From Epiperipatus broadwayi (taxonomy: Eukaryota > Onychophora > Udeonychophora > Euonychophora > Peripatidae): a stretch of 64,000 nucleotides of DNA. How positions within the stretch are numbered: position 1 is the first letter of the stretch; each line of letters starts with the position of its first letter. Positions 14,195-27,649 of the stretch are shown one piece after another. The notes under the pieces are model-generated. The model worked only from the letters and a program-made list of their open reading frames with translations. It searched no databases and had not been told where the DNA came from. Made by a program: the position numbers and the translations under genes. The stretch spans positions 5,054,366 to 5,118,365 of the forward strand of contig JAQFVV010006271.1 of the NCBI GenBank assembly GCA_028023455.1. The letters run 5' to 3'.

Positions 14195-14240
14195 AAATGT
14201 CCAAAAAATAAAAACTTGCATTACCCATCATTCAATCTAT

Positions 14241-14695
14241 TCAAATTTTCCACAATTCTGTTGTCTTTATATTAACCAATTGTTTATTCTTTAAACCACC
14301 TCTATTCCTAGATATCATCATTGCTTCTTTAATTTTATGTTTTTCACTACACTTTTCAATTTGAATAATTTTTATATCTATTATTAAATTTAAAACCATA
14401 ATTACATGTTTTATTATGATCAAATATAATTGCTGGAGTATTTATATTTACTGAAGATATATTTTGTTTCTGTACACATTTATATAATATCTTATGATCA
14501 TTATATTGTTTTTGTAACGTACATTTGGATTCCCCTATATATTTTATTCCACAACTGCATTCCAACATATATACATATATCTAACAGAACTTAATTCAAA
14601 CTAAGAAATCTTGGCTTTGGAGTTATTTATCATATCATTTATATTATTTGAAGAGAAAAAAGAAATTCTACACAAACCACTATAAAGTTTACTAA
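14241..14695 (-). pseudogene. PLE polyprotein C-terminus: linker plus GIY-YIG endonuclease (left arm)
   Basis: The decayed frame reads CSCGIKYIGESKCTLQKQ...DH, the PLE form of the GIY-YIG motif with upstream Cys-x-Cys. It continues to a C-terminal IKEAMMISRNRGGLKN-type segment typical of PLE endonuclease tails. Upstream, a KNINDMINNSNANISKFE-like stretch corresponds to the reverse transcriptase-to-endonuclease linker. At least two frame breaks separate linker, endonuclease core and C-terminus. In intact PLEs this domain nicks DNA for target-primed reverse transcription. No reverse transcriptase catalytic region remains, so the copy is 5'-truncated and inactive. Confidence 0.75.
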
Positions 14696-14811
14696 TTAAT
14701 TAATTAATTAATTAATATAATCAAAATAAAAGTAATAATAAGAAAATATTAAGTAAATTAAAAAGTGATAAATGGATTTCTATTCCTTTTATATCTAATC
14801 AACAAGCTAAA

Positions 14812-15352
<541 letters not shown>

Positions 15353-15404
15353 ATAGATTGAATGATGGGTAATGCAAGTTTTTTATTTTTTGTATGTTTG
15401 TATT

Positions 15405-15451
15405 AACAGTTGATAAAGATTGTAAGTGAAACAATTGAAAGTACTTCTGGT
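15405..15451 (+). ncRNA. Hammerhead-like core in PLE 3' tail (right arm)
   Basis: CAG (15407), TTGATAA (15410), helix II ATTGT/ACAAT (15419-15423 with 15431-15435), GAAA (15437-15440), palindromic GTAC (15441-15444), T-T, then CTG. Same organisation as the left arm. Confidence 0.35.
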
Positions 15452-15512
15452 AAAGAATATATTATTTAATTTTGAATACTGTGTTAAATATATTTGTTTG
15501 AATTATTATATA

Positions 15513-18500
15513 TATTGGAACATAAATGAGTAAGCTCAAAGATAATTCAAATATAAATAAATGTAGAAATGATTCATATATAAATATTACCATATATTAC
15601 CTGGATAGTAGCTATATTAATCTTAAAATGATGAGTAGGAATAAATGAAACATATTTCTATAATTAGATTTATCAAGATATCACAATATCAATAATTATA
15701 AACAAATGCCTGGAGACTAGTCATTTAAGGTGTCTGGCCTATTTCAAATCCGGGTTAGGCAGGCATTGTATTCTCAATAAACAAGTAGATCAAACTATAT
15801 GCAATTATTATTCAGAACAAACTATTATAACTCAGGTATATGAAAATCAAGTGAGTGAGTACACTGGTAACTCAATCAAATAGCTCTCAATATATCCAAC
15901 TGTAGTTTTTACACACTCTTATCTCTTGGTTGAATCTCAAGTGCATATCTACATGAACAACAAGTGAATATGGTCTATCAGGGCGCCACTAGGTTAACTG
16001 GACCTAGACAAAGTCATATTTATAACTTTTTCACATGTACCAGGTTTGAATCCCTTTTGGTACTTTATTTTTAATAAAAATGTATGATTTTTATTTTAGA
16101 CCCATAGCACTGTATGCACTAATATTTAAATAAACACCTGGGTAACATAAAACATCTTTGAACTAAAATGGAATATATAAAATTTATCAGACAGTAATCA
16201 TCCCCTAGATCTTACATAATAAATGTGTTTCAATATTTTATATGTTTTACTAGCTCAGATTATATGATCAATTTAGAATGACAATTCACTCATCCTTGCA
16301 TGAAATAGATGATGGGATGGTGGTTATGATAATTATTTAGAAATCACTAAATACTATGAAATCAATATTTATTTATGGGCTTTAAACATTTAAACAGCTC
16401 ATTAATTAAAACGTGATGATGATGATGATGATAATGACAACGATAATGGCTAACCACAGCTTTAGGACTAAGCCTAATCATAAACCTAATTTTTATAAAG
16501 AAATTCATAATTATTGCTTAATTTTCGTATATCCAATTAAATCTTAAATAGCTAATATTCATCTTGATGATGAATGATCACACTTAATTAAGTCTACTCT
16601 TAATGAAATATATACGCCTCGTTTACTAAAATAAACTAATGTTTATTACTCCATTTCTAAAATATACATAAAAATTTCTATATCTACATGAGAATTGATT
16701 TTAACAATAACAACAATCATCATAATGGACTGTTTTAAAATCATAACATTAATTTTTAAATTCTTCCCCTTTCCCGTAAATGTATTTCAAATTGGATGTC
16801 ACATTGACCATGATTTTCACTCCATGAGAAAATGTCTCAAAAAAATAAACACTCTTTTTTTTCTCTCTCTTTTCTCTTTTGCACACATACCTTTATAAAT
16901 CTAACATGTAAGTAGAATGACAAAAATAAATGTTAGTAGAATTGGAAAGAGCAAATTTTAGAAACAAGTTTTAAATTATTTTTCTATTCCCCTCTCTTCT
17001 ACAATCTGAAACCTATACTTTCTTAAATCATAATAATTTAATATTTTAACATTGCCTATTGTTTTACATTCACACACAATTACATATATGCAACAAGTAT
17101 TATTATATTATGTATGTGCGTTTTTATCCCAATAATAACAAAAATATTATTTAAAACAAAATAATAATAATAATAAATGTGTTACATATTAATAACATTT
17201 CATAACTTTAAGTTAAAAGACAATCATAATTTTACTACATATAAAATCATTAATGCGCATGTTTATCTTTATTAAGAAATTCTGGGTTTCAATTGATCTT
17301 GGTTGTTTTAAAAGTTTTTTAAACAAAATTATACCACTCTGTTGCTAAAATTTTGCTAAGTCTCTGATATCATAAAGAAAATATATATATAAAAAAATTA
17401 TACTACCAGTTATATTCTTTGTAGAACTTCCAATGAGTCAAATTTTCTTGTTTACTGTCAATATTTTTTCATCTACCATTCTATTTTCTTTGGAACAATC
17501 TTTTTCTTGAGGTATATAATTATTTGATGATGATGATCCTATTGAGGTTATTTGCTTTAGTGGACAATTTGCAAATCATTATATTGACTTTTCTTCTCTT
17601 CCTGTCAAGCATGATTATTTTAGTGGATGAAGTACAGCAGATGTTTTCACGTTTATATATTTTCTGGGGTTTAAACTCAGTTACTGGAACAATTAATTGG
17701 ACTTGATGATTTAATATTTATCAGTAGATTACTCTTTTCCTGATCGCCTTCCAATGCAGGTGAATGTTTTTTTCTTCCTATTTAAAAACATCTTATTTCT
17801 CTCGGTGAGTTGAAAGGTGTAGAATATTATTTTTCAGACAAGACATCTTTTCTTTCCTATATGATGTGCTAGTTGATGATGACTCAGTCAACATACAAAT
17901 TATATATTAATTTTTCTTAACTTGCCATCCTTATATTTTCAACATTCAAAACTTGATATAAAAAATGATTTAAAAAAAAGGGTTATCTAGCAGAATTAAA
18001 AATGTTTGTCTGCTTTTGTTTCAATAATTTTAAGAAGTCTCTCTATAACAACAAATGATATCAACTGATTTTCCAGACTGCTTTTATATCCAATTTTTTT
18101 GTTTCTGGCCACCTATTTTAATTATATTTATAATTTATTTTCAACCAAATCGTTTTTTAGTTGAATAGTATGAAAAATCTCAGTATCCTTATTTCTAGAC
18201 AAACTTTTGTTTTGAAGAAAAAAGTAGTATTAATCCATTTTCCTCATGTATATCTGCAACATCTAAAATTGGAGATTCTTTCTTTTGATCTTAAGATGAG
18301 ACATTTTTAAAATTAGACTTCTCACATCATCTCTAAGTTTTAACAGAAAACAACCAATCTTTATAAAAACAAAATTGTTGAGTAAGAAAAAAAAAACAAT
18401 ATAACAGATTTCTTCTTTTTCTCTCAATATTTAATAAATGTAGATATATTTATGTGATGTAACACACACACTCCATCATTCAAATCATGTATATAATGAC

Positions 18501-18896
18501 ATTAAATAATCCAATTGCTAGCTGAGTAATTCTAACCTTAATTTTTAAAATCAATTCCCTAGCCTTTAATTCCAACTTACAATTATAGAAAAGCAAAAAT
18601 AGAAGTATAGAATAAGACATTAAAATTTAGCAAGTGTAGGTTAGTTTTAAAGAAAGTTAATATGTGTAATTTAAAAGTAACTAACTAAATAGCTTTTATA
18701 ACACACACTGCCTATACTATGCATTATAACTTTATTTTTTAACAAAAAATTACCTATTAAATGTGTGTACTACTATTTTTGAGTTTTTATTAACATACAA
18801 ACAAATAAAGAATATAACTGTTGTGTCACTCTCTTTCTATCTTAAGCTTTTAGAACTGGATCTAGTAGGGTTTAAACTTGGATGCCCTACAGCTTT
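15513..18896. other. Unassigned AT-rich DNA
   Basis: No protein or long repeat is recognised. A possible tRNA-like pair of internal Pol III boxes lies at 16008-16060 (TAGGTTAACTGG and GGTTTGAATCCC) and could be a decayed SINE head. Short TGA and ATA trinucleotide runs occur near 16416 and 17166. Confidence 0.4.
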
Positions 18897-18984
18897 ATAT
18901 ATATATATATATATATGATTTTTGTTTAACATTTTGTTTCATGCACATTACTACAAATTTAGCTAATGACTAAATTATAATGGC

Positions 18985-20178
<1,194 letters not shown>

Positions 20179-20659
20179 ATCAGTGAACTTCCTCAAAAAC
20201 AATAACCTTAAAAAAGAATTTACTTAGTGTTAGTAATTACATTACACATATTGATTATATACTAAAATTTTAAAAAGACAAAACTTTTGTTAGTAATTAC
20301 AAAAACAAACAAAAATGCTGACTATTCTTTCCTTTCTACATCAGCTGAGATTATGCCTCCTCCCTCAAATGTTCCCTTCTTACTATGTTTCATTATTATT
20401 AACTTATGCAAGTCAACCAAGTTACTTAATTTTAGACTTTTTATTTAAAAAATATTTATATTAATTATTATGGTTTATTCTTCACATTTATTTATATAGC
20501 ACAATTTTCTTACTGGCAGTACTTGTAACACAAAATTCAGGTTTATGACTTTGTATAATACAGACAACAAATAATTAATTTTTTTTAAAAAAATGTTACT
20601 GGTAAATTTCAAGTTACTCATGGTCAAAGTATATATGACCCATGTTGGACAACAATTCT
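20179..20659. other. Short unassigned spacer between R2 and R1
   Basis: AT-rich; nothing recognised. Confidence 0.4.
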
Positions 20660-21737
20660 AACAGTCAGGAATGCAACAACTCTTACAATACAATTCTGAA
20701 ATCAGGGCAACATCAGGCCAATTGAACCTGAAAATTTATATAGGCTGGCAGGTACTTACAGAAAGATTGAGAATTTAAATAAATATGACTGTAATAACCC
20801 TGCCCCAAACTCATGGAGACACAGAGATTTAATATATAAATTATTTTTATAGCATTTCAATAAATACTTAATAAAAAATAAATAAGCTACTGCCAGAAAT
20901 CACACTCACAAAAAGACGTTTATTGACGCATATATAATATTTAAAATTGAGGAATAAATTAATCTTAAATTTGTTATTATTATTTTTTTTATTTTAATTA
21001 TTATTTTAGAAATCCCAATCAGATGGACATTTTAATAACATTTTTACTTTAGAATGTTGAGTATAGATAGGCTACATAGATTGCTCAGTTAAAATATTTT
21101 CAAAACAATCATTTAATCTCAGACTAAAAGTTCATAGACAATCCAACACTTGCTTTCTGATATACAGATGCAACTAATGCAATATGAAGATGCTAGTATA
21201 AACAACACTGACAGGAATGTGTCTGCAATGTGGTATTATTTAGAGTGAAATCATCCTCGCTCACAACAGGAATGCGCATCTGTCTGGCAAATGAAATTAT
21301 TTGGAAAATATACATTAACAATTCTCTATAATGGTGAATTGTGGTCATGTCCATCTTACTATTAACACCCAGAGTAAAAGAAAAACAATGGTGTGGGAAA
21401 TACATCCACCTCCATTGTAATGCATCAACTATATTTCCACATCATGCATTCATATTGGTCTTTTGGCCTATATGCTAACATGCTTCACGTTACATTGATA
21501 TAAACACCCATATATACTTACACCAGCATGGACCTAGTTACAAAACAAATAGCCTGAAATTAAACCCCTTTAAAATAATCAAAAACAAATTTAAATATAA
21601 AGTTATAAAATTGCTGTGGGAAGTTTACAACAAAGTAAACCAAATGACACTCATCATAAGATGCTGCATTGACAACAAAAACTTAAAAGATACATGAATA
21701 AATACATTTGGACACTCAGCATGAGGTTTCATATTTA

Positions 21738-21740
<3 letters not shown>
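20660..21740 (+). repeat. Dispersed repeat R1, copy B (~1.08 kb)
   Basis: Second copy of the 12620-13697 repeat. The minus-strand open frame 21193-21405 falls inside it and is not conserved as an open frame in copy A. Confidence 0.75.
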
Positions 21741-21811
<71 letters not shown>

Positions 21812-21895
21812 TATTTGTAGTAGATGAAACCATGGTTGTGTAAGGATTTTGGTAAAATTTTGAATTTAATCTAGTACTGTATTGTTTTATGGTTT

Positions 21896-21934
<39 letters not shown>
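21741..21934. repeat. Two (TA)n tracts around a short unique segment
   Basis: TA runs lie at 21741-21808 and about 21899-21934, leading into the palindrome that follows. Confidence 0.9.
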
Positions 21935-21938
<4 letters not shown>

Positions 21939-21988
21939 GAAATACTATTTTTAACGGTTTACAAACATTTACAAACAATCCTTATATC

Positions 21989-22031
21989 AGCAGAAGTACT
22001 TTCGGTTACTTTCTAACCTGCCTCAACTGCC
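21989..22031 (-). ncRNA. Hammerhead-like motif (left palindrome arm)
   Basis: Exact inverted copy of the motif at 22076-22118, oriented outward on the minus strand. Confidence 0.4.
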
Positions 22032-22075
22032 ATTAAATTCAAAATCCAAAAGTGCTTTTGGATTTTGAATTTAAT

Positions 22076-22118
22076 GGCAGTTGAGGCAGGTTAGAAAGTA
22101 ACCGAAAGTACTTCTGCT
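22076..22118 (+). ncRNA. Hammerhead-like motif (right palindrome arm)
   Basis: Helix I arm GGCAG, TTGAGGCA, helix II GGTTA/TAACC with a GAAAG loop, GAAA (22104-22107), palindromic GTAC, T-T, then helix I arm CTGCT. Helices I and II pair fully (one G-U). The CUGANGA core is degenerate. The mirror copy lies at 21989-22031 (-). Confidence 0.4.
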
Positions 22119-23224
22119 GATATAAGGATTGTTTGTAAATGTTTGTAAACCGTTAAAAATAGTATTTCAATTATAATTACAGTATTGTTTTTAATTAACA
22201 GATATTATATATATATATATATATATAATATGCATATGAAAATGTTAAGAAATTACTAACATAAATGTTAACGAATTTATGCACCCATCTACACTCAACT
22301 TAAATTTAATACATTTCTAATAATTTAGTTATTAAATGAAATGTAATATAAATTATGACTGAAATGCAAAATAGAAGTGATTAGCAAACATTATACAAAA
22401 AAAAAACATAAATAGGTTAAATTTACATTCACTCAGATAAGAAATTTTCTTAGTGGTTTACATATTTGAAAAAAGTTTTATAGATAATCAGACATTTTAA
22501 AAATTGTGTTTAGTAGGCACATTAAAAAAACTTGTTTGAGAGATCTAAAAGTTCATATTTATAAAAGTCTATACTTTCCATTTGATCTTAGTGATTCCTT
22601 AGGCTTTGTTTTATGAATTCTTTCATGGATTATATTATTTGCAAAAGTTTCTTGGAGACATAACACCTGCAAAATGGTCACTCTATCAGGAGTTTGTCTT
22701 AGTCAGCACAGATAAAGAAAATGAAATCTATTGTGTGATCCTTATGTCACAGAATTTTCAATATAGCTAGCTATATGATGTTTTAATTGGTCAGAATCAT
22801 TCTATAAATAGTTAATCTTCTCCTTTAAATTCAATTAATTTTTATAGTACCAGGTATATTTATCTCCAATCCTCCAGATCAAACTAACATGATGTCACTG
22901 ATTCTAATGTTCCATATTCGGTATGTGCTGTGACTTCATGCTTGCATTGCTCGATCTATTTTTTTCTCTTATCTGACTTCTCTAATATACAGTGAGAAAG
23001 AGCTCATCTGCTTCAGATTTAATTAATAAATCAATCACTTCCATAAAAAGATTCAAATACGACATTTGAATAGAAATTAATTAACATTTATTTCTATTTT
23101 CTTTTATAGAAGTTTTTGTCTTAAAAATATTTATCTATCTTTAGATCTTTTTTTTTTTAAAAAAAGTACTTTTAAATACATTTTTTTTTTAAAAAAAAAA
23201 TAGTTTTAAAGTTTTCCATCTATG

Positions 23225-23262
<38 letters not shown>

Positions 23263-23512
23263 CTTTACTTCTCACTATATGTAAAATATATAATTGTTAA
23301 ATAGAGAAGATATTAATTAGTATTAAAGTTTATCGGCTTAACGTTTTCGAGGATCCATGCCTCATATTCATAGCCTTCATAAAATGTATAATAAAATATG
23401 CAAATACAAATATTCAAATAAGCTAGTATTACGTAGCCCATTTCTTCAAGATCTCGAAGCAAGTATCCTTTCTATTAATGGCATGGATGTTTCCATTGAT
23501 GTTATATATTAA
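23225..23512 (-). mobile_element. Insertion in R2 with hammerhead-like sequence
   Basis: A segment missing from R2 copy 1, beginning with (TA)n. Its minus strand has a helix I-core-helix II-GAAA-palindrome layout (23335-23375), suggesting a PLE-tail or retrozyme fragment of a second family. Confidence 0.4.
23335..23375 (-). ncRNA. Hammerhead-like motif, second family
   Basis: Minus strand: helix I arm GGCT, ATGAATATGA in place of the CTGATGA core, helix II GAGG/CCTC, GAAA (23348-23345), palindromic ACGT (23344-23341), T-A, and helix I arm AGCC. The pairing scheme is right but the core is non-canonical. Confidence 0.35.
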
Positions 23513-23639
23513 CATAACTCTTTTAAGTTTGGCATTTAGTTTTAAATAAATCAATTTTATTTAAGATTTATTTTCCCCTTTTATTTTAGTTTTAAAATAA
23601 TGTAATTGCACATGTATACCATTACAATATATTGTGCCG

Positions 23640-24826
23640 GTAAAAATATGTTTATCCATCTAACATGAGCTGGAACTCACAAAATGTACTTCAAATCAGA
23701 GATTTGGGACAGGGACCACCCTGAATTCGAACCCACTCTCTAAGCCCTAGATCTAGCACCTAATGAATAATGTAGTAGTGATAGCACAAGAGAATTAATT
23801 TAAAATCCGGCTGACTAGTAAAGCTGAGCAAAACAATGAGACATCTATTAACTATGACTAAACTAAAATATATATAAGGAGGCTTTACTTTTGGAAGCGG
23901 TGAAAAGAAGGAATTCAAACTACTCAAATAAGTTAGACAATAAAATATATTTTAATATACTGACAAATTATTATACATTTATAAATTAAGTACATTAGTA
24001 TGTGTGTGAATGAGCAAGTTGTAGATAATTACATAGTGTCATTCATGCTATTATTTCTCATATGCTATTTATTAGCTAAATGATATATTCCAAGTAAACA
24101 CACATCTTTGGTGGGTCCAATATTTAGATGTCAATCAAATATTAAAAAGAATTACACAATATTGCCATTAACACTTTGATTTATGGTTCAGAAACGTGGT
24201 GACTAACATATATTTATCTAGGAGCATTCTGAAATTCATTATACATATGATATATCCTATTTTCATGCCATTGAGGTCATGAAAATAAACAAAATACAGT
24301 TGAAGAATTATATTTGAAACTATGACAAAATATTTAATGAAAAAATATTTTAACAATAGTAAGACGAACACTTTATTTTCCCCAAGGCATATAGATACTC
24401 TTAAATATAGAAATAAGTTATGATGGTGGAATTGTAGAAGACTGAAATAAATTTATATATTATAATGTTAATAATAAATCTAGAAGTAGTTGGCATTAAT
24501 ATATATTTTAAGCAGAGCACAATTTTAATATTAGAGCATTAAAACTGGGTTATGAAGCAAAAGAAATAATTATACAAAGAAGTTTGCAGTGCTGACATTG
24601 TCGCAAAAATATAACAGGAAAAGTTGTGCTTCTGGATGAAAAATGAAGTCTCATACCCCCTTCTTGTTTAGTGCTTAGAGAAAAGTGGATAGGCATGGCA
24701 TGGCCCAGACTTTTGCTGGTATTACCAATGTGAAAGGCCCTTTATTTACAAAGAAGTGAATATGCATAGTGTGTTCCAAACTTACAGGATTACCACCAGA
24801 GGCATTTTATACGAAATAAATATGAC
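23640..24826. other. Unassigned DNA
   Basis: A GC-richer patch at 23680-23770 contains a GGTTCGAAT-type box on the minus strand without a clear partner A box. Two weakly similar ~65 bp blocks (about 24690-24755 and 24756-24820) look like an old tandem duplication. No gene is recognised. Confidence 0.4.
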
Positions 24827-24895
24827 GCTGGATAGCTCAACTATCTATGGAATGAGATATGAGAAGAAATCTATGGGTTCGAACTTGTCGTAACC
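24827..24895 (+). repeat. Possible tRNA-derived SINE head
   Basis: GCTGGATAGCTCAAC resembles a tRNA A box (TAGCTCAACT, 24833-24842). GGGTTCGAAC (24875-24884) is a good B box at a plausible distance. The intervening sequence does not fold into a clean cloverleaf by eye, so a SINE or tRNA pseudogene is more likely than a functional tRNA. Confidence 0.4.
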
Positions 24896-24919
24896 CCCAG
24901 ATTAAAAAATTAGAAGCAC

Positions 24920-24975
<56 letters not shown>
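24920..24975. repeat. (TA)n microsatellite
   Basis: A TA run of about 27 units. Confidence 0.95.
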
Positions 24976-24976
<1 letters not shown>

Positions 24977-25517
24977 GAAGATGGGCCAAATGTCAGTAAC
25001 ACATTATGACTGAATGTCCCTAATGACATGAAATATAATTTACTTCTTTAAAAATAAATGACCGTTGTTTGAATACTATAATTTAGACAAAATAATACGC
25101 TATGCAGTTATATATATATAAAAAGATTTTCCTTAAATAAAATATACATTAAGAATTTACTTAGTAAAAGAAACATTAAGATTTACCCCCATCCCTTTTC
25201 TGCTATTTAAAATAAATAAATCCCACCTTCGTTGATTTTACAATAAATGAAATATATATATTTTATTTGATATTTTAAGCATAAACTTATTTAAGAGTAT
25301 AAAAAAAAATGACTAGCAGTTATATAGAAAACAAATAATTGGTCACCTTTTTAGAAATGAATAAATAATATTTTAAAATTTCAAAGCGTTAATTAACCAA
25401 AGTTCTGGATTCTCTCTGGGTAGAAAATCCAGAGTTAAACAAATATATTTTTATAATAAACCATCATAAAATGTTGGTTTGTAAAAATAAACTGGCGAAC
25501 ATATTAATTTATAATGC

Positions 25518-25575
<58 letters not shown>

Positions 25576-26689
25576 AAGGAGACGTTAATAAAAACTTAAT
25601 AATGGAGATTTAATTGAAAGACAAAAAGGATTTTAGAAATTATGTTCGCTAGGTTGCTGGGAATTGGCATAATAATAAGCAAGCAGATATATAATCAAAT
25701 AATAAATAACTATAAATAAATGACCACACCAAAATTAAAGAAAGTTAGAGCACATGAGATAGAATTAAATTTAAAAAAATCATTTGAGAGTAATTTACAT
25801 ATTATAAATAGAAATTAACTAAGAGCAAATTACATATTAACAAAAACAAAGTTAAATAACATATTAAAAGAAATCTTGATAGATGAGTTAGGTTAGATTT
25901 AGTTTGCGGTGATGGCTTGAAAAGTTACCTGGGAATTTTAAGAGTCCGATTTAAAATATTGCATGTGCATGGCAATTGAAATGAAAGTTATTAAATAACT
26001 GCAAGCTTCTATTTACATTAAAGTTCTTAGGTCAGGCTTTTACTTCCTGTTGGGCAGCAGAATGAGATGGCTGCTGAAGATGATGACCCAACAGGATCGA
26101 GAAGGTTGGTGAATTTATACTACATCATTTTAAGTTTCAAGCAACGTGTAATATGTTTACAATCAGTTCTCTCAATAGTAGCTAATCTAATCTTGACTCA
26201 AAATTCAGTCATTTTATACTTTTTCTTTATCGGTTGTTTTTGAAGATGCAACAGTAAGATAACATACAAAAATAAATTCAAATCTATTTCCAGATTAGAA
26301 ATAGATTGGACAACATGTTTTTAACAAAAGTGTCTCTAATCTTAATCTCATTTTAAGTAAAACTTTAATTAAAAAATACCTGCCCCAGATTAAAACAATA
26401 GTGCTTCCAACCCTTTAATTATTTTTAGACAAGTACTATAGCATCTTCCATATTGTATTTTAAAATAGTTTAATAATAAAAAAACAAGCAATTTAAAAAG
26501 AAAAAGCTAAAAATGACACACGATAAAATATTTAAAAATCAATATTTTGTTCATAAGTTTTGCTCCTATGTTACTTTAATAAAAAAGAACTAATAATTAA
26601 TAATAGAATTAATAATCATAAAATTAATAATAAAATGTTATTGAAAGTTAAAATTGATAAATTTAGGTGCGCATTTCAAATATATACAT
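24976..26689. other. Unassigned AT-rich DNA with a (TA)n tract
   Basis: It contains a TA run at about 25519-25572. No gene or repeat is recognised. A GC-richer patch at 26040-26110 has no open frame of note. Confidence 0.4.
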
Positions 26690-26849
26690 AATATATATAT
26701 ATATATATATATAACAAAAGGAGCGCGATAAGATATAGGATTTAAATATAGGTTAGTAGGTAGAGACATGAAGTACAATCTTAAGCTAAGATTGATTGAT
26801 TCAATATATATATATATATATATATATATATCCATTTTATCCACTTCAT

Positions 26850-27065
26850 AGCGCTTTTGACCATCTTGTAATTTTTTTCAACTTTGACTATCCTTGTAGT
26901 TTTTGTCAACTAACACTTTGAAAGACTAACCTTCCCACAATTTTGTGATATTAACATTTTCTGCCCTATCTTTCCTACAAATTCCATGATCTTAACATTT
27001 TCTGCCTGCCTCTTGTGTGGAAAGTTAGTTTTTCAAAGTGTTTGTTGACAAAGACTACTAGATTA
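26850..27065. mobile_element. Inverted pair of PLE-tail fragments
   Basis: Left (minus) and right (plus) fragments both read GGAAGGTTAG/GGAAAGTTAG, TTTCAAAG and GTTGACAAA outward, matching 7540-7645 (-). An ACTA/TAGT stem follows the core on the left arm but GAAA is mutated to CAAA. (TA)n tracts lie on both sides (26804-26831 and 27087-27122). Confidence 0.55.
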
Positions 27066-27084
27066 AACTAAATCACTACTTAGT

Positions 27085-27124
<40 letters not shown>

Positions 27125-27640
27125 TGATTATTACTTTACTTTTTATTGAGCTACAGAATAACATTTACTACATCTTAATTCATTGAATTAAAATAATGCA
27201 TAAAGTTAAAAAAATGCCTAAATGCCTTCTCTAAAATTAAATACAAAAATTCATTTGACATACTATACACCACAAAATTTACTTTTCTTGCACATTATAT
27301 TCAATTATTGTTAATTTTTAAATTATTTTTTTCAATTTCTAGCCAATAAGGATATTGAAATTTTTTGAGAGATATGTTATTATTATTTTGTAATCACATA
27401 TTTCTAGTGCTGATTTAGTATGTGCTCATGGCCATTTTGAAATATAAGAACCACCCAAAACACAGGCTGACAAAATCACTACTGTCATCAACATTAAAAA
27501 AAAATCCATAGTTATAAGAAATGTAATCATATGGTCAAAAAAATTAAAACATCAATTGCACAATTTTCATTGAGAATTAAAATAATAAAAACTTGGTTTG
27601 ATCAAACTTTTTCATCATTATTACAAAATTGCCATTTTCA
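27125..27640. other. Unassigned AT-rich DNA
   Basis: Nothing recognised. Confidence 0.4.
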
Positions 27641-27649
27641 TCAATAATC

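Larger units (their letters stand above)
14085..14700 (-). mobile_element. Penelope-like element 3' portion, left inverted arm
   Basis: An inverted partner of 14810-15512. Read on the minus strand it runs from the reverse transcriptase/endonuclease linker through the GIY-YIG endonuclease to the 3' untranslated tail. The two arms diverge from a ~110 bp centre containing TTAA repeats. Confidence 0.75.
21933..22174. repeat. 242 bp virtually perfect palindrome of PLE-tail sequence
   Basis: Two 120 bp arms match base for base except for the central TG (22053-22054). Read outward, each arm carries GGCAGTTGAGGCAGG, a stem-loop, GAAAGTACTTCTG and TGTTTGTAAACCG. The AGTTGA...GAAAGTACTTCTG core matches the 3' flank of the PLE copies at 14085-15512. 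The lack of divergence implies a very recent origin, gene conversion or an assembly or sequencing fold-back. Confidence 0.8.
22230..23628 (+). repeat. Dispersed repeat R2, copy 2, with an internal insertion
   Basis: Collinear with 19100-20178 but interrupted at about 23225-23512 by a TA tract and ~250 bp absent from copy 1. This marks a later insertion at a TA-rich site. Confidence 0.7.

Noticed and set aside
23700-23765. tRNA-like box on the minus strand (GGTTCGAATTC)
   Set aside because: No convincing A box or cloverleaf.
24236-24290. ATGCCATTGAGGT similar to the E1/E2 hairpin
   Set aside because: The flanks do not align with the E family and the stem is formed by different bases; probably coincidence.
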